Below, in pieces: positions 42,901 through 46,167 of a DNA stretch of 50,598 bases. Position 1 is the stretch's first letter. Each line of letters begins with the position of its first letter. The notes under the pieces are model-generated. The model was given only the letters and a program-made list of their open reading frames with translations, made no database searches and was not told the DNA's origin. Source of the DNA: Ophiothrix spiculata (lineage: Eukaryota > Echinodermata > Ophiuroidea > Amphilepidida > Ophiotrichidae); the NCBI GenBank assembly GCA_000969725.1, contig JXSR01S074839.1. The stretch is one strand, 5' to 3'. The translations under genes were made by a program, and so were the position numbers.

Positions 42901-45900
42901 TCTGTTCAATTTTCTTGCTAAATTTGGTTTTAATAATGAGCCTGATCTAACAGACAATGTTGCATTAATTTTAGTATTTTTTTCTTTGCCATACCTTCTT
43001 CCCACTCCACTCTTTGGCTATCGAATTGTGGTTTGGGAGGAAGGCAAGCCTGCTACATGTAATTTTATATTATTCTGTACTGGAGATTAGAACTTGACAG
43101 GCCTTTGGCGGCTTATTTTCTTGCTCTCTTCCACAATGTTTATATTTAGTTAATGTGCCATAATGTTTATAATTGTGTACACACTTTACGTGTATGTGAA
43201 AAAAGAAAAAAATTATGTCTTATGTCTTATGTTACTGCATGCTTCTTGGTGTCTTGTACTTGCTGTTTTGAGTATCTGTGTAATCTGTAAGTACCAAGGA
43301 AGTTATAGGGGGGAACAGGGATTCTCCGCCATTTTGATTTCATCGCCGTGTAAATCCTATGGGACGGCAGCCATCTTGGATTGTCGCTCATGGAGGGTGA
43401 GTTATTGTACCTCCGGCATTTTACGGCTCTGCGTGCAACACTTCGAGAGTCTTCGCTACGGATTAGCAGGAAAATTGGCGTACTTTAATCAGAGCAAGTC
43501 GCAATCCACGCTACATGAAATGCAGACACGGTTTGCGCGTGAAACAAAATGCCCACACGGTTTATGCGTCAGGTGAAGATTTACGCGATCTGCCTGGATA
43601 TCGGGTCAAATTCCGAATATATCCGGAGGTACAATAACTCAGCTCCATGAGCGACACAAGATTGTGGAGAAACCGTGTTCCCCCCTATAACTTCCATGGT
43701 AAGTACTCAACTTACCAGCTGTTTGATTGATGGTTGCTTCTGTTGATTGACTACTAGCAGACGACCTTGTGATTTTAATCCGAGTGCCATCTTTGAGCAA
43801 TCTTATCCCTTCTGCCGTTTCTTCTGGTGTGAGACTGGCGACGTAATTCACATTGCCTATTAAAATAAACTTCACTATTTCAGAAAAGGTTGACATTTTT
43901 AGGCAAAAAAAAAAACATGTTTAGCATCCTGCTCTTTTGAAAAAAGGAAGGAGGCCCTTTTTTTTTCCAAAATGGCTGACTGACCCATTTATCCAAAATC
44001 CAAAATAACTGGCAGGGCTAATTTTTTCAAGATGGCCACCAGTTTGTTTGTTTTTGGTGGTTGTTGTTATTTTAATCAAAACTTGGGACTTAAAAATTAC
44101 TAATTTTTCTGCCCCAAAAATCAAAAAATTAACATTTTTTTCGGATTTTTCACAAATAAAAAAAAAGCAGGCGGCCTCGAAAAAGGGAAGCGAGCGGGGA
44201 TGCTAAAATTTCGATACCAAAAATAATCTGTACTACATGTAATTGTTCATATTTTTCTACCCTAACAACCCAAATTTGATATCCTATGTGCAACTAACAA
44301 AGCTCTACTTTTTAATAGTCACCAGATCAAGTAAGATATCAATATCATGGTCATGGGATCATGGTTTTGTAACCTGACCAGAATTCTCTGTTACTTATAC
44401 AACGTCCACTCCTTCCCTCTGCTATATTGTCATCACAAGCTGATTTCGTAAGTTTGTTTGTTTTTGGTGGTTGTTGTTGTTTTAAATCAAAACTTGGACA
44501 TGTTTATAAATTACTCATTTTTCCACCTCAAAATATCACAAAATTGACATTTTTTCGGATTTTTCACAAATAAAAAAAAAAGCAGGTGGCCTCCAAAAAG
44601 GGAAGCAGGCGGGGACGCTAAACATGTATTTTTTTTAATTTTGCTTATGGTACCTGCTCTTTTAGCAATTTTGATACCAAAAATAATCTGTACTAATTGT
44701 TCATATTTTTCTACCCTAACAACCCAAATTTGATAACCTATGTGCAACTAACAAAGCTCTACTTGAGGTGTAATCAAGGGGTTGCCGGGAGGGGGGTTAA
44801 CCACCCGCGTTACCAAAAAGGTGAGACATGGACAGGTCTCGAGACTTTCTATATAGGGTACGGTATCATCAAAATTGACCTAACACTCTGAAGTCTCATA
44901 TTTATCAAATTTAGCTTTAAGTCTCTGATAGGGTATCAAACTATGAAAGACCGGTAGAATTAATGACATTAGTCCCTTATATTGCCAATACCGTATTGTT
45001 TCTAATAAAAGCCCCGGGGTGTTGCAATTGTCATAAAGGGGGATGTTAAATTATAAATGGCAAGTTTTCAATGCAAAAATGCAGTGTTTAAGCTTATTTA
45101 CAATGACATGCCATAGAGAAAGTTAAGGATTTTACCTAGTTTTATTTGAAAATAAGTTAGGGGCATTTATTGGAGGGGGGGAAACAATATGGTAAGTGCT
45201 TCATATAAACACTTCTTTAAAGTGTACAATAAGGTATTCATTTGAACAAATGGTTCCGGATAGGGTATCCATTCAAACAGATGATAGATTTATGGTCTCA
45301 GATAGGGTATCATTTCACCCATTTTTTACAATTTTTGGTTGCAATTACAAACAACAGGGCCCTGCTCTCTGGATTTTGTTCACACTGTAAAATGATTTTT
45401 GGTTTGATTTATTATAGACAATAAATCGTCATGTGAGTGCAAGAAAGTCGTATCTGCAATGGCTGCCCTAAGTTATTTTTATTTTATACTTGTCACAAGA
45501 ATGTGAAAAATCCCTCAAAAATTCCCTGTCTTATGTCAGTGGTTCTTGAAATGGTTCTTCAGGTGACGGTGTCACCTGATGAACCATTTCAAGAACCACT
45601 GACCGAAGATTGGAGATTAGACAGTGTGCAATCCAAATTTATGACAAATGGCAGCTATTGCAGATACAACTTTCTTGCACTCACATGACGAAATCAGCTT
45701 ACCTGATGTCCCCTCGTCAGGTGGATTGACAGGTAGAACTAACACACACGAGCCTGGTGAGACAATATCGGCTGGATTCTCGTCTCCTGCGGTGCTGGCG
45801 TCAGCCTTTTGTTCCGCATCTGTAGCATCCACCGACAGATCTAGAGCATTTGTATTCACATCCACCATTAAGGTGTCACCTGGGTCCATTCCAGGATCCA

Positions 45901-45901
45901 T
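9777..45901 (-). CDS. DMTF1: DMTF1 orthologue (Myb-like transcription factor), 14 coding exons, 3' end not found
   Basis: Joined exons (listed separately) give 706 codons with every splice phase consistent and GT-AG boundaries throughout. Residues about 185-445 match vertebrate DMTF1/DMP1: the QSWFTSK block, GHKWKQGMWS, RPLFAVYRRV, RMYD.KNH.GKY, HGNDWA.IG, GRSASSVKD, KQCR.KWLNYLNWK and WSSVRSPQWLRSKWW are all visible. This is the central Myb/SANT repeat region that binds DNA. The family is a nuclear transcription factor; in mammals it interacts with D-type cyclins and activates ARF, but no ARF role is implied here. The N terminus (residues 1-169) is acidic and poorly conserved; residues 450-706 are S/T/Q-rich, as expected of a regulatory region. 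The known vertebrate protein is about 760 aa, so perhaps 50 residues and the stop are missing. The exon 14 assignment rests on phase and splice sites rather than homology. The family call is near certain. Confidence 0.95.
10400..10690 (-). pseudogene. Two partial duplicates of the intron 13/exon 14 boundary
   Basis: Copies near 10430-10465 and 10575-10620 repeat 'atgtcatcttgatg...agac' plus the adjoining intron ('aagaacag...actacaatat'). On the minus strand the first keeps the TTCTTTAG acceptor followed by GTCTGTCAGTCCATCAAGA; in the exon 14 frame it reads LSVHQDDIYTELL then stop. The second has lost the AG (TTTTGG). These are tandem duplicates of about 140 bp and are not functional exons as read. 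Confidence 0.8.
10758..11060. mobile_element. MITE family B, 303 bp
   Basis: Inverted ends CATAGATT(C/T)ACA(A/G)GGGAGATAC. GC-richer interior with 'cgccaacctgcacgcaaag' and 'attatgacaa' blocks shared with 26274-26549. No coding capacity of note. Confidence 0.85.
11506..11760 (+). mobile_element. tRNA-derived SINE, family 1
   Basis: A tRNA-like head with box B-like AAGTTCAATCCCC, then 'ttgccaaaagttgagcaag' and 'aactcggggagctgat'. The same head and body occur at 42045-42200 with a better box B (AAGTTCGAACCCC). Box A is degraded here. Confidence 0.75.
11970..12220. repeat. Segmental duplicate, copy 1
   Basis: About 250 bp shared with 13290-13530: 'ctgaaaggtcg', 'attacataaatg', 'gatcaagactg', 'gtcattcaaact' and 'aagtaggctt' in the same order. 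Diverged (perhaps 75-80% identical by eye). No ORF conserved. Confidence 0.8.
12226..12437. mobile_element. MITE with GGGCAATCTAC ends
   Basis: Inverted GGGCAATCTAC at 12226-12236 and 12427-12437. Interior contains nested inverted blocks such as 'gcgcatctccgtaaa' and 'ttacggagatgcg'. It was inserted at the right end of the duplicated segment 11970-12220. Confidence 0.75.
12660..12760. repeat. SINE/LINE-like 3' tail with ATT repeats
   Basis: 'agcgctttgtaaccactgaa' followed by 'agcgcaatataaatg' and (ATT)n. Such AGCGC...GCGCTATATAAAT tails are common retroposon 3' ends. A second related stretch lies at 16250-16290. Confidence 0.5.
12761..13289. other. Non-coding stretch of intron 13
   Basis: AT-rich; no exon or element recognised. 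Confidence 0.5.
13290..13530. repeat. Segmental duplicate, copy 2
   Basis: Partner of 11970-12220, 1.3 kb away in the same orientation. Confidence 0.8.
14051..14515. mobile_element. Possible element with repeated AAATGGCGTAA motif
   Basis: Imperfect inverted ends 'aacccgggggaccgctc' and (inverted) 'accccgtgggaaccgctc'. Inside, variants of AAATGG(C/T)G(T/C)AA occur at about 14108, 14142, 14180 and 14385. It abuts the SINE array at 14516. Not a known family to me. Confidence 0.5.
14516..15100 (-). repeat. Three tandem copies of a tRNA-derived SINE
   Basis: Copies start with 'cagaaca/ccccagg' at about 14516, 14695 and 14898; spacing 179 and 203 bp, the first lacking 15 bp. On the minus strand each carries a box A-like TGGCCTGGTGGTATAAG and box B-like GGGTTCAAGGC with tRNA spacing, then 'gtccttgagcaggatactta'. 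Copies look over 90% identical by eye. Confidence 0.85.
15101..15783. other. Non-coding stretch of intron 13
   Basis: No exon or element boundary recognised; AT-rich. Confidence 0.5.
15784..15976. mobile_element. Fold-back MITE family C, copy 1
   Basis: Almost wholly palindromic: arms of about 85 nt including CCGCCGTTGATGGGGTAAAT and its complement, with GATTCTGTGGATTTACCCC on the other side. Second copy at 35942-36139. TA-rich ends 'tatagacca'. Confidence 0.9.
16302..16388. mobile_element. 87-bp hAT-type MITE
   Basis: Ends TAGTGCTGTAATCGAT and, inverted, TAGTGCCATAATCGAT, with an exact 8-bp duplication TGATTCGC at 16294-16301 and 16389-16396. Several ATCGAT sites inside. The duplication length and TAGTG end fit hAT. 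Confidence 0.88.
16885..17393. mobile_element. Inverted-repeat element with GGATAC-rich ends
   Basis: About 33-bp inverted ends reading GGTTCGGCAGAACTCACAAT at left, continuing 'tcggatacgtatc'. Each arm contains further short palindromic GTATCC/GGATAC units. Flanks end in ATATT on both sides. The arginine-isoleucine repetitive frames at 17127-17429 come from these motifs. Confidence 0.8.
17550..18620 (+). pseudogene. 5'-truncated non-LTR retrotransposon (RT and C-terminal part)
   Basis: An open frame from about 17568 to 18518 (316 codons) encodes the second half of a LINE reverse transcriptase. Visible blocks are SSVPQGTVTGP, FLLFINDLP, the catalytic FADD at residues 53-56, YLGVTLSSNLTW, ANRCLGFIRRNL and LVRPRLEYSPSVCDP. 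The order fits jockey/CR1-type pol proteins; the clade is uncertain. RT motifs upstream of the palm B block and the endonuclease are absent, as expected from 5' truncation on insertion. The family's usual GPLLF reads GPMDF here. About 100 bp of possible 3' UTR follows. It lies antisense to DMTF1 in intron 13. Long open frame suggests fairly recent insertion. Confidence 0.92.
18625..19000. repeat. Dispersed repeat D, copy 1
   Basis: Shares 'taataaatgcacattt', 'cattttacgagcaaaat', 'atcatcacccgacaaaa' and 'ttcttgcattctgattggct' in order with 22445-22875. About 400 bp, with indels. Confidence 0.8.
19088..19286 (-). mobile_element. tRNA-derived SINE, family 2
   Basis: On the minus strand: TGGCTGAGCGGTTAGAGCAC (box A), then GGTTCGAGCTCC (box B), then 'cttgagcaagaaactttact'. 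The body matches the plus-strand copy at 37340-37515. It is not a tRNA gene because the acceptor stem does not close and a SINE body follows. Confidence 0.88.
19300..20473. other. Non-coding stretch of intron 13
   Basis: No exon or bounded element seen in about 1.2 kb; a 93-codon plus frame at 19387 is not convincing. Confidence 0.5.
20474..20659. mobile_element. MITE family E, short copy
   Basis: Inverted ends CGTCATGTGAGTGCAAGAAA extending through 'gtcgtatctgcaatggctgcc'. Longer relatives with an extra internal hairpin at 45427-45690 and 46573-46824. Confidence 0.92.
20660..21010. other. Non-coding stretch of intron 13
   Basis: Nothing recognised. Confidence 0.5.
21011..21479. mobile_element. 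Long inverted repeat, ~190-bp arms
   Basis: Left arm from CAATTGTATACGCCAGAATA (21011) to about 21195; right arm from about 21290 to 21479, ending in the complement. Arms about 85-90% paired by eye. The loop holds a partial third copy of the terminal sequence ('gcagaggggagctcatggag') and a smaller inverted pair 'atatagttgc/gcaactat'. Confidence 0.88.
21618..22236. mobile_element. Long-TIR element, ~100-bp ends
   Basis: Ends CTACACTCGCGGTCTAAAGT and, inverted, CTACACGTGCGGTCTAAAGT, with near-perfect pairing through 'ataaggaaactat' to about 21717. A second inner pair is 'gacaagcaggcgatt' (21921) and its complement (about 22118). No transposase seen. Confidence 0.88.
22240..22400. repeat. Dispersed repeat shared with 5180-5540
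   Basis: 'attaacgcacataaaccaat', 'catacccaatcttgctgaat' and 'cagagtctgattgcttgttg' match 5180-5320 and 5495-5540. Confidence 0.7.
22445..22875. repeat. Dispersed repeat D, copy 2
   Basis: Partner of 18625-19000. This copy is longer at its centre and reaches 'cgttccgattggctaggtga'. Confidence 0.8.
23015..24013. mobile_element. Element whose ends are short tandem repeats
   Basis: The left end has about six imperfect 15-18-bp units of TCTCGCCCCCTGTAA (23023-23115). The right end carries the complement, units of GGGGCGAGATTG (23907-24003). Outer tips ACAAGACATCTCGCC and, inverted, ACAGGACAGCTCGCC. Inside at 23456-23640 is a second small inverted-repeat element related to 38920-39613. Confidence 0.75.
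23456..23640. mobile_element. Small relative of the 38920-39613 element, nested
   Basis: Shares 'gatatctgaaccttttcatc' and 'gcaaggcatgatgcgagggt' with the ends of the larger copy. A further fragment lies at 30257-30370. Confidence 0.6.
24382..24565. mobile_element. Hairpin MITE with internal 26-bp tandem duplication
   Basis: Inverted ends AGGTATTCAAACACGCCACA, continuing about 45 bp. The centre holds two copies of 'tatttttatcacgccatcg' plus 'cgcgataa', each with the palindrome ATCGCGCGAT. A related fragment occurs at 24055-24110 and, inverted, at 40375-40432. Confidence 0.88.
24676..25180 (-). pseudogene. Degenerate duplicate of the exon 13 3' end, split by a transposon
   Basis: 25143-25180 followed on the minus strand by 24743-24676 matches exon 13 from GATGCCACGAGTATAGCG to the donor. 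The frame stays open (DGTAIASSMTITSMDSTSTS), but the donor GGTGAGT has become AGTTGAGT, and no usable in-frame acceptor is seen upstream. The copy is interrupted by the element at 24744-25142. Confidence 0.82.
24744..25142. mobile_element. 399-bp hAT-like element inside the exon 13 duplicate
   Basis: Flanked by ACTTGTG (24737-24743 and 25143-25149). Ends 'tttggtatctgaccgatct' and 'agatcggtctgacaac' are imperfect inverted repeats. Removing it restores exon 13-like sequence, so the insertion point is certain. The interior is rich in GATCGGAT-like motifs. Confidence 0.85.
25200..25508. repeat. Inverted pair in intron 13
   Basis: 'actatacttcataaatattt' (25230) pairs with 'aaatatttatgaggtatagt' (25484). 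No gene content seen. Confidence 0.6.
25510..25626. mobile_element. Palindromic element beside exon 13 donor
   Basis: Arms of about 50 nt: AAATACAACATGG...TGATCCCCAGGTG and the complement CACCTCGGGATCA...CCATGTTGTATTT. Its right end is 28 nt from the exon 13 splice donor. Confidence 0.85.
25655..25853 (-). CDS. DMTF1: DMTF1 exon 13
   Basis: A 199-nt exon, phase 0 in and one base out, with acceptor ATCTAG and donor GTGAGT. It encodes TQPLQSNKNVTVQLNQNQQT, then an S/T/D-rich tail (SMTMSSTDSSITSTDLSTDT). The NVTVQ motif resembles NVTVQCH in the human C-terminal half. A degenerate copy of its 3' part lies in the next intron. Confidence 0.85.
25854..26273. other. Non-coding part of intron 12
   Basis: Nothing recognised apart from the exon 13 acceptor region. 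Confidence 0.5.
26274..26549. mobile_element. MITE family B copy in intron 12
   Basis: Inverted ends ATCTAGCAGAGATC and, inverted, ATCTAGAACAGAGATC. Interior 'acaccaacctgcacgcaaag' and 'attatgacaagatg' match 10758-11060. Confidence 0.8.
26593..27276. mobile_element. PIF/Harbinger-like element, 684 bp, in intron 12
   Basis: Inverted ends AGCTGGTTTCAGACTAGC and AGTTAGTTTCAGACTAGC, flanked by TTA on both sides. The TTA duplication fits PIF/Harbinger. An internal direct duplication of about 85 bp ('gtcgcatctccttgccgta') is visible. The nested element at 26794-27085 accounts for 292 bp. No transposase. Confidence 0.88.
26794..27085. mobile_element. Nested TA-flanked MITE, 292 bp
   Basis: Inverted GAGGGTTTGCA ends with TA on both sides, inserted inside the PIF/Harbinger-like element. 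Contains CCGCCATCTTGG, a YY1-like site. Confidence 0.82.
27323..27570 (-). CDS. DMTF1: DMTF1 exon 12
   Basis: A 248-nt exon that finishes Gly and runs through AVLGSNDIEQPSTSSLGANI, then TNSNTYLITTPSFAQKNVNT, to LILTPVR. The composition is S/T/N/Q-rich. Human DMTF1 has a similar GTYLLQTSS stretch here. The donor is taken as GTTTGT after AGG; CCA followed by GTTAGG is an in-frame alternative that is 6 nt shorter. Confidence 0.85.
27571..28147. other. Intron 11, no element recognised
   Basis: No exon or bounded repeat seen in this 577-bp intron. AT-rich. Confidence 0.5.
28148..28342 (-). CDS. DMTF1: DMTF1 exon 11
   Basis: A 195-nt exon, phase 1 to phase 1, with acceptor ATTACAG and donor GTAAGC. 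It encodes ETIECLKNFPKRTHSRIVRP and RVKLAMVELPVPANVKGGTA, ending in LDHHGRLQLDQAG. It corresponds to the human segment with VQHVQIRVARLED and LQIPVQIT; the VRVPIQL motif fits that weak similarity. A TTAA-flanked MITE ends about 35 nt upstream of the acceptor. Confidence 0.88.
28380..28517. mobile_element. TTAA-flanked (piggyBac-type) MITE, 138 bp
   Basis: Ends CCCTTTCGATCC and CCCTTTTGATCC inverted, with TTAA at 28376-28379 and 28518-28521. Inner hairpin AATGCCTGAGCGTT and its complement. The TTAA target is diagnostic of piggyBac. Confidence 0.9.
28522..29551. other. Non-coding part of intron 10
   Basis: About 1 kb with no exon or clear element. Confidence 0.5.
29552..29820. mobile_element. 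Two truncated MITE family A copies in tandem
   Basis: The left copy retains the left end ('ataggcaaaataaacattaa'); the right copy retains the right end ('tacaataaattattgtttgg'). Each keeps the 'ggccctgcactatggattt' core. Confidence 0.75.
30632..30783 (-). CDS. DMTF1: DMTF1 exon 10 (end of DNA-binding region)
   Basis: A 152-nt exon that completes Arg with exon 9 and encodes ILSTEVEEERLLNWEELAKD followed by WSSVRSPQWLRSKWWSIKRN. The second block is nearly identical to human DMTF1 and closes the Myb-like region. Acceptor TCGCAG, donor GTAAGT. Confidence 0.96.
31376..31640 (+). mobile_element. tRNA-derived SINE, family 3, in intron 9
   Basis: Box A TTGGCGCAGCGGTAG (31384) and box B GGGTTTGAGTCCC (31427) at tRNA spacing, then a body of about 200 bp with 'acgcagggttttctctgggt'. 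Antisense to DMTF1. Confidence 0.9.
31810..32038 (-). CDS. DMTF1: DMTF1 exon 9 (third Myb/SANT repeat)
   Basis: A 229-nt exon, phase 1 in and phase 2 out. It encodes GKWDEDEENLLANAVYVLSN, then GISWAQVAERVRTRTEKQCR, then KWLNYLNWKEQGGSEWSKED. Conserved Trp spacing and KQCR.KWLNYLNWK match vertebrate DMTF1. Donor is GTATGG, a weaker but valid site. Confidence 0.96.
32145..32250. mobile_element. Small inverted-repeat MITE in intron 8
   Basis: Inverted ends of about 25 bp around TGCTTCTTAACTCAACCGG and CCGCTGGTTGAGTTTTTGAA. Imperfect. Confidence 0.7.
33009..33053. repeat. Fold-back palindrome at the LINE truncation point
   Basis: TAGCATATCTAATGTATA (33010-33027) and the inverted TATACATCAGATATGCTA (33035-33052), one mismatch and a 7-nt loop, exactly where LINE homology stops. 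Confidence 0.85.
33040..35150 (-). pseudogene. CR1/L2-like LINE fragment: endonuclease and N-terminal RT, 3' half missing
   Basis: Sense to DMTF1 in intron 8. The frame at 35119-34097 carries an AP endonuclease: LKVCHWNACSIRNK, DIMFLTETWLS, GGIGVLYR, MLGDYNVHV, GNTLDHIIS and SDHNVIHCTL. A frameshift near 34095 leads to the frame at 34085-33018, with linker sequence and the first RT motifs LKNYRPVSNIKFLSK, SAYKAGHSTETALI and a degenerate motif A (LLDCSVAYL). It then ends abruptly in a palindrome; the catalytic YxDD block, thumb and 3' UTR are absent. LINE copies normally lose the 5' end, so keeping the 5' part and losing the 3' part is unusual. Clade assigned from motif style, moderate confidence. 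Confidence 0.92.
35338..35372. repeat. Fragment shared with the MITE at 43294-43699
   Basis: About 35 bp, inverted relative to 43333-43367: 'ataggatttacacggcggtg' and 'aaatcaaaatgg', with one mismatch by eye. Confidence 0.75.
35786..35895 (-). CDS. DMTF1: DMTF1 exon 8 (Myb/SANT repeat)
   Basis: A 110-nt exon encoding LRQKHGNDWALIGAEMGRSA and SSVKDKYRLLKEKCNH. The conserved Trp and the recognition-helix-like GRSASSVKD match vertebrate DMTF1. Donor GTAAGT, acceptor TTTCAG. A palindromic MITE ends 46 nt upstream of this acceptor. Confidence 0.96.
35942..36139. mobile_element. Fold-back MITE family C, copy 2, in intron 7
   Basis: Perfect outer 25-bp inverted ends (TATAGACCATTCTTATAATT...). Shares the GATGGGGTAAATCC core with 15784-15976. 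Ends 46 nt from the exon 8 acceptor. Confidence 0.9.
36368..36400 (-). CDS. DMTF1: DMTF1 exon 7, 33-nt microexon
   Basis: Only 33 nt: one base finishing Lys, ten codons for YSNEDIEKLK, and two bases of Ile. The acceptor is TTCGCAG and the donor GTAAGTT. It aligns exactly with YTPEEIEKLKE of human DMTF1 between GK and the HGNDWA block, so homology proves the exon despite its size. It is too short to show as an open frame. Confidence 0.95.
36643..37263. mobile_element. TTAA-flanked (piggyBac-type) element, 621 bp, in intron 6
   Basis: Ends CCCTCAAAGAGCCGG and CCCTAAAAGAGCCGG inverted, with TTAA at 36639-36642 and 37264-37267. A G-run 'ggggggcggattcc' occurs just inside both ends in the same orientation. 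No transposase. Confidence 0.9.
37340..37515 (+). mobile_element. tRNA-derived SINE, family 2, 5'-truncated
   Basis: Retains box B (GTGGGTTCGAGCCCC) and the body 'gggcaagaaactttactcta' shared with 19088-19286. Box A is lost. Confidence 0.82.
37570..37727 (-). CDS. DMTF1: DMTF1 exon 6 (Myb-like repeat)
   Basis: A 158-nt exon encoding 52 residues plus two bases, including ADAHEVIFQMNKEERKDFYR and RPLFAVYRRVIRMYDQKNH. The vertebrate protein has the same order (EIIFEMSKDERKDFYR, RPLFAVYRRVLRMYDDRNH). The Lys codon is split across the junction with exon 7. Confidence 0.96.
37803..38770. other. Intron 5, no element recognised
   Basis: About 1 kb of AT-rich sequence with a short TAA run at 37815; no exon or bounded repeat seen. 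Confidence 0.5.
38777..38853 (-). CDS. DMTF1: DMTF1 exon 5 (first Myb-like repeat, start)
   Basis: A 77-nt exon encoding GHKWKQGMWSREEVDILEAN and then IEEYLK, nearly identical to human GHKWKQGMWSKEEIDIL. The two Trp residues are the start of the first Myb-like repeat. Acceptor GACTAG, donor GTAAGT. A short direct duplication of 'gtcaagatac...acagagagtggtta' lies just upstream of the acceptor (about 38860-38905). Confidence 0.95.
38920..39613. mobile_element. Long inverted-repeat element in intron 4
   Basis: Ends GAAGATATCAAGACCTTCCC...TGCCTTGCTTC pair with 39577-39613. An inner hairpin at 39340-39460 pairs 'ttatggtttaaatt...gatctcaaaaccatgaatat' with its complement around TGCCCTCAGCTTCGCTTCGG. 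Related fragments at 23456-23640 and 30257-30370. Confidence 0.85.
40307..40330. repeat. Perfect 24-bp palindrome in intron 4
   Basis: CAACGAGATATT followed directly by its complement, inside a looser 38-nt palindrome (TTGAACC/GCTTGAAC flanks). Confidence 0.9.
40457..40529 (-). CDS. DMTF1: DMTF1 exon 4 (start of conserved region)
   Basis: A 73-nt exon with TTCTACAG acceptor and GTGAGT donor. It encodes SGTFDPVTQSWFTSKHTKDN and then LSEQ, matching the block just before the Myb region of vertebrate DMTF1 (SQAWFTTKEDKD in human). It starts in phase 0 and ends with one base, joining GHKWKQ in exon 5. Confidence 0.93.
41393..41559 (-). CDS. DMTF1: DMTF1 exon 3
   Basis: The exon is 167 nt, phase 1 to phase 0, with donor GTAAGC. 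Two in-frame acceptors lie 9 nt apart: GAAG before 41559 and TTCAG before 41550. The longer form adds DCS ahead of VTTVQLPG. The encoded region is A/S/E-rich (LTAKAVADIQAASSEGGDQ). I chose the longer form tentatively. Confidence 0.8.
41725..42010 (-). pseudogene. LINE C-terminal tail fragment
   Basis: Minus-strand frame with SGLRSANLNLVHEPRSNNSF, FGDWSFYHSGPRLWNNLPIH and degraded sequence after it. The GDRSF..A.P.LWN.LP pattern is the usual C terminus of LINE pol proteins. Its upstream side is cut by the SINE at 42045. Confidence 0.75.
42045..42200 (+). mobile_element. tRNA-derived SINE, family 1
   Basis: CGGCTCGAACGATAAGGCGC (box A region), AAGTTCGAACCCC (box B), 'tgccaaaaagttgagtgtgc' and 'aaaactcggggagctgat'. 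Same family as 11506-11760. Confidence 0.85.
42763..42811 (+). repeat. Hairpin repeat, copy 1
   Basis: Stem CTTCCTCTCA / TGAGAGGAAG, ten pairs, around a 29-nt loop ending 'ggctatcgaattgtggtt'. Second copy at 42995-43043. Confidence 0.85.
42995..43043 (+). repeat. Hairpin repeat, copy 2
   Basis: Stem CTTCTTCCCA / TGGGAGGAAG (one G-T pair) around the same 29-nt loop with one change. Confidence 0.85.
43294..43699. mobile_element. 406-bp MITE in intron 2
   Basis: Ends CCAAGGAAGTTATAGGGGGG and CCATGGAAGTTATAGGGGGG inverted, with TAAGTA duplicated at 43288-43293 and 43700-43705. A second inner inverted pair 'gagttattgtacctccgg'. Inserted 10 nt beyond the exon 2 donor. Contains CCATTTTGATTT and CCATCTTGG. 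Confidence 0.9.
43716..43856 (-). CDS. DMTF1: DMTF1 exon 2
   Basis: It is bounded by AATAG acceptor and GTAAGT donor and is 141 nt long, completing a Gly codon with exon 1 and ending with one base. It encodes a segment around ASLTPEETAEGIRLLKDGTR. The N-terminal region is divergent in the family, so the call rests on phase, splice sites and position. A 406-bp MITE ends 10 nt inside the intron beyond the donor. Confidence 0.85.
44040..44765. repeat. Direct duplication of ~280 bp
   Basis: 44040-44315 and 44452-44765 share 'tttgtttgtttttggtggtt', 'gcaggcggcctc', 'ataccaaaaataatctgtac' and 'ctaccctaacaacccaaatt' in order. The right copy has about 40 extra bases. No coding function seen. Confidence 0.88.
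44766..45426. other. Non-coding part of intron 1
   Basis: No exon; a truncated MITE family A core lies at 45345-45405 ('acagggccctgctctctgga'), and 'gatagggtat' recurs several times between 44925 and 45310. Confidence 0.6.
45427..45690. mobile_element. MITE family E, long copy, beside exon 1 donor
   Basis: Outer ends CGTCATGTGAGTGCAAGAAA; a second perfect-looking hairpin at 45535-45603 pairs 33 nt from GTCAGTGGTTCTTGAAATGG, one mismatch. AAAT flanks both sides. Ends 12 nt from the exon 1 coding boundary. Confidence 0.92.
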
Positions 45902-45905
45902 TTTC
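45703..45905 (-). CDS. DMTF1: DMTF1 exon 1 (first coding exon)
   Basis: The ATG is at 45901-45899, preceded by GAAA and a splice acceptor (TTTAG) at 45907-45906, so a separate 5' untranslated exon must lie upstream. It encodes 66 residues plus one base, starting MDPGMDPGDT and rich in D, A and E, like the acidic N terminus of the family. The donor is GTAAGC at 45702. No upstream in-frame ATG lies within the exon. A hairpin MITE begins only 12 nt into the following intron. Confidence 0.85.
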
Positions 45906-46036
45906 CTAAATCAATCAATAGGTCAAAATAATCAATAACAGTTTTTCACTTACAACATCAGGTCAAAATAAAAGGCAGGTCTCAATCATTTTTTTTGTTG
46001 AAAAGTTTTACTTTTTAAAAATTAAAATATACATTT

Positions 46037-46167
46037 CTATAGGCAAAATAAATATTTATTGGACAATTTAAAACAAAAATTCATGCGGGGCTTGCTTTCA
46101 CAAACAATGGGTCCTGTATTCTGGATTTTGGTTTACACTGTCCTATAAATTATTGTGTGGCTTATAG
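46037..46167. mobile_element. MITE family A, near-complete copy
   Basis: Ends TATAGGC(AAAATAA)..TTATTGGAC and GTCCTATAAATTATTGTGTGGCTTATA. Same core as 8749-8874. Confidence 0.82.

Larger units (their letters stand above)
42340..43250 (+). pseudogene. LINE 3' end: C-terminal tail plus 3' UTR
   Basis: From about 42365 the plus strand reads TRNDYNYNKRNASDF, RTELGRKSISYKG, then after a frameshift in an A-run (42461-42468) IWNDIPKRIKKIK and SFRHSYKNALISQF stop at about 42560. The LG.KSI.Y.G..IWN.IP pattern is a LINE pol C terminus. About 690 bp of non-coding sequence with two repeated hairpins follows. A different family from 41725-42010. Confidence 0.75.

Noticed and set aside
43294-43710. Intron 2 created by the MITE (an introner)
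   Set aside because: The TAAGTA duplication lies inside the intron rather than at both splice sites, and the element occupies only part of the intron.
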